DNA from: Streptomyces sp. CB01580
GTDB lineage: Bacteria > Actinomycetota > Actinomycetes > Streptomycetales > Streptomycetaceae
Direction of reading: 5' to 3'
DNA: 64,000 bases
NCBI RefSeq assembly: GCF_001905795.1
Contig: NZ_LIXJ01000001.1
Coordinates: forward strand, 310,001 to 374,000
A model generated the notes under the pieces. The model was not told the origin of the DNA, made no database searches, and saw only the letters and a list, made by a program, of their open reading frames with translations. Position numbers and translations under genes: made by a program. Of this stretch, positions 51,747-60,884 are shown one piece after another. Position 1 is the stretch's first letter; each line of letters starts with the position of its first letter.

Positions 51747-53648
51747 ATGACCGCACCCCACCCGCGCCCTCCCTTCGAACTCCCCTCCGACGACCCGGTG
51801 CTGAGCCCGCGCACCGGCTACACCCGAGCGCACTGGGAGGCCGTTGCCGACGGACTGCTGGCGGCCGCCTGGAAGTGGGCCACTCCCAGCGGGGCCCTGC
51901 TGGACCTGCCCGGCAGGCCCTCCGTGTCCGGGGTGCGCTCCGACGGTCTGGAGGGATACGCGCGCACCTTCCTGGCCGCCGCCTTCCGGGTGGCGGGCGC
52001 GGGCGGCGAGGACCCGCACGGCTGGCTCGGCCGCTACGCCGACGGGCTCGCGGCCGGCACGCTCACCCCGGGCCGGGACGACGCCGAGTCATGGCCGCTG
52101 ATCCGCGACCACCCGGCCCTCGGCCAGCCCATGGTGGAGTCCGCCTCCGTCGCCATCGGACTGCGGCTCACCCGTCCGTGGCTCTGGGACCGGCTGGAGC
52201 CCGGGGTGCGGGACCGGACCGAGGCGTGGCTGCGCGATGCCCTGCGACACCGCCCCGCGCCCAACAACTGGTACCTGTTCCCCTACGCGGTAGCCGGTTT
52301 CCTGGAGTTCGTGGGCCGCGGCGACGCGGAGACGGCCCGCGCGAAGGAGCGCGCCCGCGACCTGCTGGAGGGCTGGTACCGCGGCGACGGCTGGTACTCG
52401 GACGGCGACGGACGCGCCTTCGACCACTACAACGGCTGGGCGCTGCACCTCTACCCCGTGCTGGACGCCCATCTGTCGGGCGACACCGGGCTGTGCGCGC
52501 ACTACGGCGCGCGGCTGAGCGAACATCTGGAGGGCTTCTCGCTGCTGTTCGGCGGCGACGGCGCGCCGATCCACTTCGGTCGGTCGCTGACCTACCGTTT
52601 CGCCGCCGCCTCGTCGGTCGCGCTCGGTGCCGTCACCGGGCACACCCCGCTCGCGCCCGGCGTCTCCCGACGGGTGATCGACGGTGCGCTGCGCTACTTC
52701 CTGGACCGCGGCGCGGTGGGCGCGGACGGGCTGCTGAGCCTGGGCTGGCACGGCCCGCACCCGGCCGGTCTGCAGAACTACTCGGCCCCCGCGTCGCCGT
52801 ACTGGGCGTCCAAGGCGTTCGTGTCGCTGCTGGCCCCGGAGGATCATCCGCTGTGGACGGCGACCGAGGAGCCCGCGCCGAGCGAGGGGCCCGACCGAGT
52901 GCTCGCGCTGCCCGCGCCGGGGCTGCTCGTGCAGTCCACGGGTGCGGACGGGATCGTACGGCTGCACAACCACGGCAGCGACCACGTGCTGCCGCACGAG
53001 GGCGAGGCCGGTGCCCCGGCCGATCCGCTGTACAGCCGTCAGTCGTACTCCACGGTGACCGGCCCTACCGCGGGCGGGAACGTGGCGGACAACCATCTGG
53101 CGGTGGTCGTCGCCGGGGCGCGCAGCGGCCGCCGGGCCATCCGTCCGCTGGGTGCGGGCGACGGGGACGGTTGGGGGTGGGCCGCCTCCTGGCACCGCCC
53201 CGTGTTCGCCTCCGGGCAGCCGATGGCGCCGAGGATGCGGGTGGAGAGTGTCACGGTGGTGCGCGGCCGGTACGAGCTGCGGGTGCACCGGGTGCTCGGC
53301 GCGCCGGACGGGGCCCGGGTGGAGCAGACGGGATGGGCGACCGGCCGTGACGACACGGTGGTGTCGGCGCTGCACGGTCTGCACGGCTGGGAGACGCGGG
53401 ACGTGGTGCGGGCCCCGGAGGGCACCGCGTACACGCCGTGGGCGCAGGTGCCCCGGCTGTCCGGTCCGGCGCAGGGAACGACGCTGCTGGTGGCACTCGC
53501 CTCGCTGACCGCGGAGCCGGGTGCGGCGCCCCTCGACGCCGTGGTGAGCGATGTCGACGTGGACGGGGACACGGTGGCGGTGTCCTGGGCGGACGACGCG
53601 ACGACCACCCGTGTCCGCTTCGAGCCGCTCACCGTCACGCACGGCTGA
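51747..53648 (+). CDS. DUF2264 protein, putative carbohydrate-active enzyme
   Basis: A 633-residue protein of the DUF2264 family, whose members lie near sugar-degradation genes and look like (alpha/alpha)6-barrel glycoside hydrolases. Recognisable stretches are YTRAHWEAVADGLL near residue 25, RHRPAPNNWYLFPYAVAGFL near 165, GDGWYSDGDGRAFDHYNGWA near 213 and PIHFGRSLTYRFAAASS near 272. The C-terminal third is beta-rich. No signal peptide is present. The enzymatic activity is not known. It is divergent from the TauE-like gene, and the paired TGATCG operators suggest sugar-responsive control. It converges with lutC. Confidence 0.85.
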   Translation: MTAPHPRPPFELPSDDPVLSPRTGYTRAHWEAVADGLLAAAWKWATPSGALLDLPGRPSVSGVRSDGLEGYARTFLAAAFRVAGAGGEDPHGWLGRYADGLAAGTLTPGRDDAESWPLIRDHPALGQPMVESASVAIGLRLTRPWLWDRLEPGVRDRTEAWLRDALRHRPAPNNWYLFPYAVAGFLEFVGRGDAETARAKERARDLLEGWYRGDGWYSDGDGRAFDHYNGWALHLYPVLDAHLSGDTGLCAHYGARLSEHLEGFSLLFGGDGAPIHFGRSLTYRFAAASSVALGAVTGHTPLAPGVSRRVIDGALRYFLDRGAVGADGLLSLGWHGPHPAGLQNYSAPASPYWASKAFVSLLAPEDHPLWTATEEPAPSEGPDRVLALPAPGLLVQSTGADGIVRLHNHGSDHVLPHEGEAGAPADPLYSRQSYSTVTGPTAGGNVADNHLAVVVAGARSGRRAIRPLGAGDGDGWGWAASWHRPVFASGQPMAPRMRVESVTVVRGRYELRVHRVLGAPDGARVEQTGWATGRDDTVVSALHGLHGWETRDVVRAPEGTAYTPWAQVPRLSGPAQGTTLLVALASLTAEPGAAPLDAVVSDVDVDGDTVAVSWADDATTTRVRFEPLTVTHG

Positions 53649-53674
53649 GCACCGGCGGACCACGGCCCGGTGGC

Positions 53675-53722
53675 GCGGGGTGCGCGGCCGGGGAAGACCA
53701 CGCACCCCGCCGCGCACCCCGC
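53675..53722. terminator. Bidirectional hairpin between DUF2264 and lutC
   Basis: A perfect 14-bp stem (53675-53688 with 53709-53722) and a 20-nt loop between convergent stops. Confidence 0.75.
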
Positions 53723-53748
53723 ACCCGTGTCCGGGGGCCCTGCCCGCC

Positions 53749-54381
53749 CTACGCGTCGGTGCGGATCACCACCACCAGGGTGCGCGGTCCGTGAACACCC
53801 TCCACGCGTTCCAGTTCGATGTCCGACGTGGCGGACGGCCCGCTGATCAGCGTCGTCGGCCGGTCCGGCACCAGCCGGGCCACCGCCTCGGGCACACCGA
53901 CCTCGACCGCCGACAGGTCGACGACGCACACATGCAGATCGGGTACGAGGGAGAGCGCCCGCCTGCCCTGGTCCGGCGATCCGTCCAGGAAGATCGTGCC
54001 CGTCTCGGCGCAGCCGGCGGCCGACGCGGTGACGACGCCGTCCAGCGCGTCGAGGCGCGGTGCCGGAAGGTCGGCCGAGTCCACCCGGACCTCGCCGTCG
54101 TACGTGCCCAGCCACGACGTGTCGAGTCCGGCCGGTACCCCGATCCGCCGTGCGTCGTGTTCCCGCAGCGCCTCGGTGACGGTCGCGGCGGTACGGTCGG
54201 CGGTACAGGTGCGCACCTCGGCCTTGTAGTCGACGAGGCGGTCGGTGAAGAGGGCCAGGCGTTCGTCGTCGGGAAGGGTCCGCCCGGTGCGGTAGGCACG
54301 GTCCACGGGGGTGTCCTGGACCGGGGCGAGGGTCAGGGCGTCCCTGATCCGGCCCAGCACGGTCTCGCGTGCGGTCGTCAC
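53749..54381 (-). CDS. lutC: Lactate utilization protein C (LUD domain)
   Basis: A 210-residue LutC/LUD-domain protein. It has VLGRIRDALTLAP at the N-terminus, VVTASAAGCAETGTIFLDG near 120 and LISGPSATSDIELERVEGVHGPR near the C-terminus. With LutA and LutB it forms the iron-sulfur complex that oxidises L-lactate to pyruvate. GTG 54381 overlaps the lutB stop (GTGA). It is the last gene of the lutABC operon and abuts a strong hairpin. Confidence 0.93.
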   Translation of the reverse strand: MTTARETVLGRIRDALTLAPVQDTPVDRAYRTGRTLPDDERLALFTDRLVDYKAEVRTCTADRTAATVTEALREHDARRIGVPAGLDTSWLGTYDGEVRVDSADLPAPRLDALDGVVTASAAGCAETGTIFLDGSPDQGRRALSLVPDLHVCVVDLSAVEVGVPEAVARLVPDRPTTLISGPSATSDIELERVEGVHGPRTLVVVIRTDA

Positions 54382-55919
54382 TTCCCCTCCTCCTTCCGCG
54401 GGTCGTCCGAGCGCTCGGCGGCGGCCGCGCGCATCGTCGCGGCTCCCTCGGCCGATGCCAGCCAGGCGCGGAAGGTCTGCTTCGGCGGCGCGGCGGTGTC
54501 GCGTCCGGCGCTCCAGTTGTCGAACGGCGGCGGCAGATGTCTGATTCTGCCGTCCCGTCCGGCGAGGACGCGGCCGAGGGCGGCGCCCTTCTGCGCGGTC
54601 GTGTACAGCCCGGGCCGTCGCATCACCGTGGCGGCGGCCTTCATGGCCAGCTTCTCCGCCGTCGTCCCGGCGTGCTCGGTGTGCTGATGGCGCAGTTCGA
54701 CCAGCAGCGACGGGATGTCGATCTTGACCGGGCAGGCGTCGAAGCAGGCGCCGCAGAGGCTGGAGGCGTACGGCAGCGAGCCGTTGGGGTCGCCCTTGAC
54801 CGCGTCCATCCCGGCGAGCTGCGGGGTGAGGACCGCGCCGATCGGTCCGGGGTACGTCGATCCGTACGCGTGGCCGCCGGCCCGTTCGTACACCGGACAG
54901 ACGTTGAGACAGGCCGAGCAGCGGATGCAGTTGAGGGCCTCGCGGCCGATCCGGTCGGCGAGCGCCGCGGTGCGGCCGTTGTCGAGCAGGACCAGGTGGA
55001 ACTCCTGCGGCCCGTCGCCCGGTGCCACCCCGGTCCACATCGAGGTGTAGGGGTTCATCCGCTCCCCGGTGGAGGAGCGCGGCAGCAGTTGCAGGAACAC
55101 CTCCAGGTCCTGGTAGCGCGGCAGCACCTTCTCGATGCCCATGACGGTGATGAGGGTGTCGGGCAGGGTCAGACACATGCGGCCGTTCCCCTCCGACTCC
55201 ACGACGCAGAGCGTTCCGGTCTCCGCGATGCCGAAGTTGGCGCCGGAGACCGCCACTTTGGTCGTCATGAACTTCTCGCGCAGATAGGCGCGGGCGGCGG
55301 CGGCGAGATGCGCGGGCACATTGTCGAGACGCGGGTCGACACCGGGGATCTCCTTGAGGAAGATCTGCCGGATCTCGTCGCGGTTGCGGTGGATCGCGGG
55401 GACCAGGATGTGCGACGGCTTGTCGTGGGCGAGTTGGACGATCAGTTCGGCGAGGTCCGTCTCGTGGGCGGTGATGCCGGCGGATTCGAGGTGCTCGTTG
55501 AGGCCGGTCTCCTGGGTGGCCATCGACTTGACCTTGATGACGTCGGTGCTGCCGGTCGCCCTGACGAGCCGGGTGACGATCTCGTTCGCCTCGACGCCGT
55601 CGCGCGCCCAGTGGACGATGCCGCCGCGCTCGGTGACCCTGCGCTCCAGTTCCTCCAAGAGTTCGGGGAGCCGGTTCATGGTGTCGTTCTTGATGGCCGA
55701 TCCGGCGTCGCGCAGCGCCTCCCAGTCGGGCAGTTCACCGGTGACGTCGAGGCGTTTGGCGCGGATGGTGCGGGTGGCCCTGCCGAGATTGCGGCGCAGT
55801 TGTTCGTTGCGCAGTTCGTCGTGGGCCGCCTTCGGGAACGTCCGGTCGCCGCGCAGGTTGCCCGTTCCGTACGGGGAGCGGGGCGGGGTCGCGGGCATGC
55901 CGAGGAAGGTGCTGCTCAT
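54378..55919 (-). CDS. lutB: Lactate utilization iron-sulfur protein B
   Basis: A 513-residue protein with an N-terminal LUD domain (SMATQETGLNEHLESAGI near 150 and FGIAETGTLCVVESEGNGR near 230). A C-terminal ferredoxin-like region with two 4Fe-4S motifs follows: CIRCSACLNVCPVYE near 330 and CGACFDACPVKI near 380. It carries electrons in the L-lactate dehydrogenase complex. The ATG overlaps the lutA stop as ATGA. It is slightly longer than Bacillus LutB because of an N-terminal and a C-terminal extension. Confidence 0.94.
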   Translation of the reverse strand: MSSTFLGMPATPPRSPYGTGNLRGDRTFPKAAHDELRNEQLRRNLGRATRTIRAKRLDVTGELPDWEALRDAGSAIKNDTMNRLPELLEELERRVTERGGIVHWARDGVEANEIVTRLVRATGSTDVIKVKSMATQETGLNEHLESAGITAHETDLAELIVQLAHDKPSHILVPAIHRNRDEIRQIFLKEIPGVDPRLDNVPAHLAAAARAYLREKFMTTKVAVSGANFGIAETGTLCVVESEGNGRMCLTLPDTLITVMGIEKVLPRYQDLEVFLQLLPRSSTGERMNPYTSMWTGVAPGDGPQEFHLVLLDNGRTAALADRIGREALNCIRCSACLNVCPVYERAGGHAYGSTYPGPIGAVLTPQLAGMDAVKGDPNGSLPYASSLCGACFDACPVKIDIPSLLVELRHQHTEHAGTTAEKLAMKAAATVMRRPGLYTTAQKGAALGRVLAGRDGRIRHLPPPFDNWSAGRDTAAPPKQTFRAWLASAEGAATMRAAAAERSDDPRKEEGK

Positions 55920-56683
55920 CGGAGGGCCTCCGTCGGGGCGTACGGCGCGGTGCGGGTGGCGGCGAGGATCTGCGCGAGGTGCAGGGTGCGGGTGCCCGAT
56001 CCGATGCGGGAGAGACCGCCGCCGATGTGCATCAGGCAGGACGAGTCACCGGCGGTGCAGACGTCGGCGCCGGTGGTGGCGATGTTGCGCATCTTGTCCT
56101 GGAGCATCGCCGTCGACGTGTCGGCGTTCTTGAGGGCGAACGTGCCCCCGAACCCGCAGCACGCGTCCGCTTCGGGGAGTTCGACGAGGTCGATGGAGTC
56201 GACGGCGCGGAGCAGCTTCAGGGGCTTCTCGCCGACCCGGAGCATGCGCAGGGAGTGGCAGGTGGGGTGGTAGGTCACGCGGTGCGGAAAGTAGGCCCCG
56301 ACATCGGTGACGCCCAGGACGTCGACGAGGAGTTCGGACAGCTCGTACGTCTTGCCCTTGACGGCGGCGACCCCGGAGCGCAGCGCGGCGTCGCCGTACC
56401 GCCGGGCGACCAGGTCGTGCTGGTGGCGGACCGTTCCGACGCACGAACCGGACGGCATGACGACGGCATCGATCGACGCGTCGCCGAACTGCTCGGCGAA
56501 GTTCCGCACCAGCGGCACGGGTTCGCGCTGGTAGCCGGTGTTGACGTGCATCTGTCCGCAGCAGGTCTGCCCCGGAGGGAACACCACGTCATGGCCGAGA
56601 CGGGCGAGCAGGACCGCGGTCGATTTCACCGCCTCCGGGAAGAGCGTGTCTCCCAGACAGGTGGCGAAGAGTCCGATGCGCAT
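55916..56683 (-). CDS. lutA: Lactate utilization protein A (CCG-domain Fe-S protein)
   Basis: A 255-residue protein with two cysteine-rich CCG domains: QTCCGQMHVN near residue 41 and ADACCGFGGTF near 173, as in GlpC/HdrD-type iron-sulfur subunits. It is the first gene of lutABC. GGAGAG precedes ATG 56683. The promoter region contains the TGGTCCGACCA operator overlapping a TAGTAT -10 box, so expression should respond to the GntR-type regulator encoded immediately upstream. Confidence 0.94.
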   Translation of the reverse strand: MRIGLFATCLGDTLFPEAVKSTAVLLARLGHDVVFPPGQTCCGQMHVNTGYQREPVPLVRNFAEQFGDASIDAVVMPSGSCVGTVRHQHDLVARRYGDAALRSGVAAVKGKTYELSELLVDVLGVTDVGAYFPHRVTYHPTCHSLRMLRVGEKPLKLLRAVDSIDLVELPEADACCGFGGTFALKNADTSTAMLQDKMRNIATTGADVCTAGDSSCLMHIGGGLSRIGSGTRTLHLAQILAATRTAPYAPTEALR

Positions 56684-56714
56684 GGATCTCTCCGATCGTT
56701 TCTCCGATTCTTTT

Positions 56715-56730
56715 ATGGTCCGACCATACT
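56715..56730 (-). promoter_or_regulatory. LldR/LutR-type operator at the lutA promoter
   Basis: ATGGTCCGACCAT (56715-56727) is a perfect inverted repeat of the TGGTCnGACCA class bound by lactate-responsive FCD-GntR regulators. It overlaps TAGTAT (56725-56730 on the minus strand). Confidence 0.88.
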
Positions 56731-56854
56731 AGCCTCCGTCCAGAACGCGAAGAGTGAGGCACACATTCAGGGGGGCGAGAAGCCTGTGAAAGTCATGCAC
56801 CTGACAATCACTTACTGAACGTCCGACCGCTTCGGAATGGATCGGCCGGCGGCC

Positions 56855-57589
56855 TCACACCTGCCCGGCGTCCTCGTCGACCAGCGTGCCGTGCAGGTCG
56901 CGGATTTGGCGTTCGACCAGGTCGGCGGCGTCCGCGCCCCGCCCGGCCCGGACCAGCCCCAACAGTTCGGCGTGTTCGGCGTCGAGTGCGGCAGCCATGG
57001 CGGGCCAGTCCTCGGCCCGCTCCAGCGCCCGCAGGATCAGCGGGCGCACCGACTCGCGTACGGCGGACGTGAGTGTGGAGGTCAGCTCGTTGCCCGAACT
57101 GCGGGCGATGTGGACGTGGAACCGGGTGTCCAGGTCGTTGAACTCGGCGACCTCGATCCCGGGCTCCCTCATGCGCTCGACCAGGCCCTCCGCCTCGTCG
57201 AGGTCCTCCTTCGAGGCATGCCGCGCGGCCGCCTCGAAACTGGACCGCTCCAGCGCGACGCGCGCCTCCAGGACGTCATGGAGCCCGTAGCTGCCGAGGG
57301 CGAAGTGCAGACGCAACAGTCGCCCGAGGGCGTCGTCCGGATTGCGTACGATCCGTGCCCCCGCGTCCGGCCCCCGGCCCGGCTGGGCGACCAGCACGCC
57401 GATGGTCTCCAGCACCCGCAGCGCCTCGCGCAACGCGGACCGGCTGACCCCGAGAACCGGCGCCAGCTCGCGCTCGGGGGGCAAGCGGTCACCGGCCTTG
57501 AGCTCACCGGCGAACACCCGCTGTTCGATGCTCTGAAGCACGAGTTCGTGCGTGCGCGACTGCCGTACGGGCTGCCACTCGACCGGCAT
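56855..57589 (-). CDS. FCD-type GntR regulator, probable lactate-responsive LldR/LutR
   Basis: A 244-residue regulator. The GntR winged helix spans residues 10-80 (GELKAGDRLPPERELAPVLG, then VSRSALREALRVLETIGVL). The C-terminal FCD domain has LEARVALERSSFEAAARHAS, FHVHIARSSGN and the metal-binding histidine pattern of LldR. A TGGTCnGACCA site lies in front of this gene and of lutA. It is inferred to repress both until lactate is present. It precedes lutA on the same strand by 171 bp, which hold the lutA promoter and nothing else. Confidence 0.9.
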   Translation of the reverse strand: MPVEWQPVRQSRTHELVLQSIEQRVFAGELKAGDRLPPERELAPVLGVSRSALREALRVLETIGVLVAQPGRGPDAGARIVRNPDDALGRLLRLHFALGSYGLHDVLEARVALERSSFEAAARHASKEDLDEAEGLVERMREPGIEVAEFNDLDTRFHVHIARSSGNELTSTLTSAVRESVRPLILRALERAEDWPAMAAALDAEHAELLGLVRAGRGADAADLVERQIRDLHGTLVDEDAGQV

Positions 57590-57671
57590 CCGTCGCCCCC
57601 TGCCCCGGCCGGTGTCGTCCGGCCGCCGTCACGTCCTCTGATCCTCTCCCCACTATGTCACATATAACGTA

Positions 57672-57682
57672 TGGTCGGACCA
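57672..57682. promoter_or_regulatory. Second LldR/LutR-type operator, in front of the regulator gene
   Basis: TGGTCGGACCA, 83 bp upstream of the GntR start, with TTATAT just downstream on the minus strand. Autoregulation is implied. Confidence 0.8.
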
Positions 57683-57692
57683 AAGAGCGGAT

Positions 57693-58472
57693 TCAGTCGC
57701 CGAAGACTCCATGCCGCCCCGCACCGCCGCCGAACCGGGCGGCCCCGGCCCGCGCCTCCCCCGCGGCGAGCGGCACCAGGCCGTGCCGGTACTCGGCGGC
57801 CAGGGCGTCCCGCTCGTCCAGACCGTGCTGCTCCCGTACCGAGAGCCGGTCGTGGCGCAGGCACAGCTGCGGGAACGCGGCGATCTCCCGGGCCAGCCGC
57901 TCCGCCGCGCGACGGGCCTCACCGGGCGGGACGATCCGGTTGGCGAGCCCGACGGCGTACGCCTCGGACGCCGTTACGGGGCGCCCCGTGAGGATCATGT
58001 CCATGGCCCGGCTCTCACCGATCAGCCGGGGCAGCCGCACGGTTCCGCCGTCCACCAGCGGCACTCCCCAACGGCGGCAGAACACCCCGAACACGGCGTC
58101 GTCCTCGACGACCCGCAGATCGCACCAGACGGCCAGCTCCAGTCCCCCGGCGACCGCGTGCCCCGCCACCGCCGCGATGACCGGCTTGCTCAGGCTCAGC
58201 CGGGTCGGCCCCATCGGCCCGTCGCCGTCCGCCCGCACCCGGTTGCCCCGTTCGGTGCCGATCGCCTTCAGGTCGGCACCGGCGCAGAACGTACCCCCCT
58301 CGCCCCAGAGCACGGCGACGGACGCGTCCGGGTCCGCGTCGAACTCACGGAAGGCATCGGCCAGTTGCCCGGCAGTCGGGCCGTCCACCGCGTTGCGCAC
58401 CTCGGGCCGGCCCAGGATCACGGTGAACACGGGCCCGTCGCGCTCGATCCGTACCGCAGGCCGCTCGTCCAT
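57693..58472 (-). CDS. Enoyl-CoA hydratase/isomerase-family protein
   Basis: A 259-residue crotonase-fold protein. The oxyanion-hole motifs are TFCAGADLKA near residue 62 and AGHAVAGGLELAVWC near 100. RWGVPLVDGGTVRLPRLIG near 127 contains the position of one catalytic glutamate as Asp or Gly, so the reaction may not be hydration. Members act on acyl-CoA esters in fatty-acid and related pathways. ATG 58472 follows GGGAGGGCG. It is co-directional with the lactate genes, but an operator separates them and a shared role is not evident. Confidence 0.85.
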   Translation of the reverse strand: MDERPAVRIERDGPVFTVILGRPEVRNAVDGPTAGQLADAFREFDADPDASVAVLWGEGGTFCAGADLKAIGTERGNRVRADGDGPMGPTRLSLSKPVIAAVAGHAVAGGLELAVWCDLRVVEDDAVFGVFCRRWGVPLVDGGTVRLPRLIGESRAMDMILTGRPVTASEAYAVGLANRIVPPGEARRAAERLAREIAAFPQLCLRHDRLSVREQHGLDERDALAAEYRHGLVPLAAGEARAGAARFGGGAGRHGVFGD

Positions 58473-58610
58473 GGTTCGCCCTCCCGCGACGGATCGCCGT
58501 TGCCCGGTGGAGGATTCCGCCGCCGGGAAGTACCCCGATGGTGCCCGTCGCACACACCCCGCGCCAACGGATTCATCTGATTCTCAGGCAATCGCTCTAC
58601 GGTGGGCCGT

Positions 58611-59498
58611 GTGACCCAGACGAGCCCGCCCGGCTGGCATCCCGACCCCGGGCATACAGGAATCGGTCCCCTTCACGAACGCTGGTGGGACGGCACCCGA
58701 TGGACCGACCATCTGCGCGTGCCGCCCGCCACCATCCGGCGACGCCGGAGACGTATCGGCATCGGCGTCGCCGCCGGTGCGGTGGTGCTCGCCACCGTCT
58801 CGGGCGGCCTCTTCCTCCTGAACGACTCCGACGACGCGCCGGCGGGGCGGGACGCGGCCAGGGCGCCGTCCACCGGGCCCGACGGCGCGCCCGGAGGGCG
58901 TGGCGGGGAGAACCGGGGCGGCGAGGACCGTACGCCGGGGCGGGAACGGCCCCGGATGGAGGACGGATACGCCACGGACCTGCTCAGCGGCATCAGCCTT
59001 CCGGTGCCGAAGGGCTGGACGGGCCGGTCCGGAATGTCGGGTGCCGGCCTGACCACGGGCGAGTACCCCTGCCCGGGCGACGCGTCCGAGCAGTGCGTGC
59101 GCGGAGGGGTGTTCTCCGCGCCGGCGAAGGCCCTGAAGCTCGACGCGGGAACGGCGAAGGCCACGGCGACGCGGGACATCTCCGCCAACGCCACGGAGTC
59201 CTACGGCGAGAAGATCTACGGCGGCATCACCTCGCACGAGGAACTGAAGTCCGGGGCGGTCACGGTGGCGGGCCGTCAGGGCTACCTGGTGCGCTGGAAG
59301 GTGGTGACGAAGAACGGCGACGACGGGTACGTGCAGTCGCTGGCCTTCCCGTCCCCCCGCGACGAGGACACGATGGTCGTCGTCCGCTCGGGGTTCGACA
59401 TCGGTCCGCAGGCGCCCGCGCTCTCCGTCATGGACGACATCACCAAGGGCATCAAGGCGGCCTCCACGGCGGGTTCCGGTCCGGGCACCACCGCGTAG
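58611..59498 (+). CDS. DUF2510 membrane-anchored protein
   Basis: A 295-residue protein. The N-terminal DUF2510 zinc-free motif PPGWHPDPG...WWDGTRWTDH (residues 8-38) is followed by a basic stretch, one membrane helix (IGIGVAAGAVVLATVSGGLFLL) and a Gly/Arg-rich linker. The C-terminal domain (about 120-285) is probably outside the membrane. Function is unknown; many actinomycetes have several such proteins. GTG 58611 has TACGGT 7 nt upstream and is likely leaderless. Confidence 0.8.
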   Translation: MTQTSPPGWHPDPGHTGIGPLHERWWDGTRWTDHLRVPPATIRRRRRRIGIGVAAGAVVLATVSGGLFLLNDSDDAPAGRDAARAPSTGPDGAPGGRGGENRGGEDRTPGRERPRMEDGYATDLLSGISLPVPKGWTGRSGMSGAGLTTGEYPCPGDASEQCVRGGVFSAPAKALKLDAGTAKATATRDISANATESYGEKIYGGITSHEELKSGAVTVAGRQGYLVRWKVVTKNGDDGYVQSLAFPSPRDEDTMVVVRSGFDIGPQAPALSVMDDITKGIKAASTAGSGPGTTA

Positions 59499-59508
59499 CC
59501 TCCCGCCC

Positions 59509-59562
59509 GTGTCCTCGAACCGCCACCCGTCGTCCGGCCGGACGACGGCAGTTCGAGGACAC
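59509..59562 (+). terminator. Large hairpin after the DUF2510 gene
   Basis: An outer 12-bp perfect stem (59509-59520 with 59551-59562) encloses an inner 10-bp GC stem. Confidence 0.8.
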
Positions 59563-59646
59563 GGCCCGGGCACGTGCGGCACTGAGTACGAGAGACGGTC
59601 GGGCTGAGTACGCGGACCGGTCCCCCGTCCGCGCGCAGCTGGTCGA

Positions 59647-59961
59647 ATGACGGTCATGGTTCCCGACACACCGCACCGCCCCCGCCTCCAGCACGTGACC
59701 ACGGCCGGTACAGCCCTCGCCGTGACCCTGGCCCCGCTGGTCATCGGCGTGCTCCTGGCGAAGGCCATGGCCGCGGACCCGATGACACCGGTCAACGCGC
59801 TGGTCACCAGGGGCGGCCAGCCCGTTCCCCTCTCGCCCGCGCAGTGGCGCGGGTGCGGTGCCCGGGCGCTGCGCGGCTGGCGGGGTCCGCTCGGCGGTCG
59901 CGGACGGGCGGCGGCGCGCGCACGGCTGCGCGCGAGCACGCGGATCACGCGCGAGCACTGA
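59647..59961 (+). CDS. Possible small basic membrane protein
   Basis: A 104-residue frame with one membrane helix (ALAVTLAPLVIGVLLAKAMA) and an Arg-rich tail. There is no clear ribosome site, and no family is recognised. It could be a spurious frame in high-GC DNA. Confidence 0.35.
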   Translation: MTVMVPDTPHRPRLQHVTTAGTALAVTLAPLVIGVLLAKAMAADPMTPVNALVTRGGQPVPLSPAQWRGCGARALRGWRGPLGGRGRAAARARLRASTRITREH

Positions 59962-60019
59962 GGGAGCACCGCCCCCGGCCGGGCAGTCCCCGGTGGGCCG
60001 TCCCGGTGGGGCGGCCCAA

Positions 60020-60652
60020 TCAGCCCCGACGGCAGAGCAGGAACAGTTCCGGTTCCGGCACGGCCGCCCCGTGCGCCGGGGTGAACAGATCGCTGCGCTC
60101 CCACAGGACCGAGAACCCGGCGGCCGTGACCGTCTCGGTGAACGACGCGGCGTCGAAGCTGGACACCCGCATCTCCTGACCCATGAAGACCACGGAGGCG
60201 TCCTCGACGTCCAGTGGCACCGTCGCGACGGCGAGCACGCCCCCCGGTGTCAGAAACCGCCCGAGCTTCCGCAGCACCTTCGACTGGTCCTCCCGGGGCA
60301 TCTGCAGCAACGAGAAATAGGCGCACACGGCGTCGAACCCGCCCTCGTCCAGGTCGAGTTCGCGGATGTCGGCGCAGACGAACGAGGCACTCGGAACCTG
60401 GCGGGACGCCAGTTCCACCATCACGGGGGAGACATCGACGCCCAGGACGGCGTGCCCGGCTTCGACGAGGGCCGACGCCGTCGGCCGCCCCGTGCCGCTC
60501 CCGACGTCCAGGACCCTTCCGTGCGGCGGGAGTTCCTCCAACAGGCGCTGGAGCGAGGCATGGCGGGCGGGCGAGCCGGCGAACGCCCGCTCGTACTCCT
60601 CCCCCAGCGCGTCGAACACTGCGGCGGCCGACCGGCCGTGGTCGTCGTCCAT
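60020..60652 (-). CDS. SAM-dependent class I methyltransferase
   Basis: A 210-residue methyltransferase. Motif I is VLDVGSGTGRPT near residue 47; VLGVDVSPVMVELA near 70 and FVCADIRELDLDEGGFDAVC near 90 follow. It uses S-adenosylmethionine; the acceptor is unknown. ATG 60652 has GGAAGGA 8 nt upstream; the frame upstream is not conserved-looking. It stands alone. Confidence 0.85.
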   Translation of the reverse strand: MDDDHGRSAAAVFDALGEEYERAFAGSPARHASLQRLLEELPPHGRVLDVGSGTGRPTASALVEAGHAVLGVDVSPVMVELASRQVPSASFVCADIRELDLDEGGFDAVCAYFSLLQMPREDQSKVLRKLGRFLTPGGVLAVATVPLDVEDASVVFMGQEMRVSSFDAASFTETVTAAGFSVLWERSDLFTPAHGAAVPEPELFLLCRRG

Positions 60653-60884
60653 CGTTGCGGTCCTTCCGTTGCTCCGGCACCTCTTCGTGATCGCCATCAT
60701 TCCTGATGTCCAACGGGTTCCGGCACACCCGCTCATGACGTCATGTCAGCGACTGGCACGCCGTGCGCCGCTCCGTCCCCCGGGCCGCCAGGACCGGTCC
60801 CGGGCCATAAACCGGTTCCGTGCCGACGAGGGGCGTCATTACACTCGCCTTCGATCACGCGTGGGCAGGCCGACCGGCACGGTG

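Noticed and set aside
53749..55176. 475-codon frame extending lutC upstream through lutB
   Set aside because: The upstream part is out of frame with lutB and meaningless; lutC starts at the GTGA overlap.
60726..60745. ATGACGTCAT palindrome as an operator
   Set aside because: It lies between a methyltransferase and a decayed EF-G gene without promoter elements; a 10-bp palindrome is not enough evidence.
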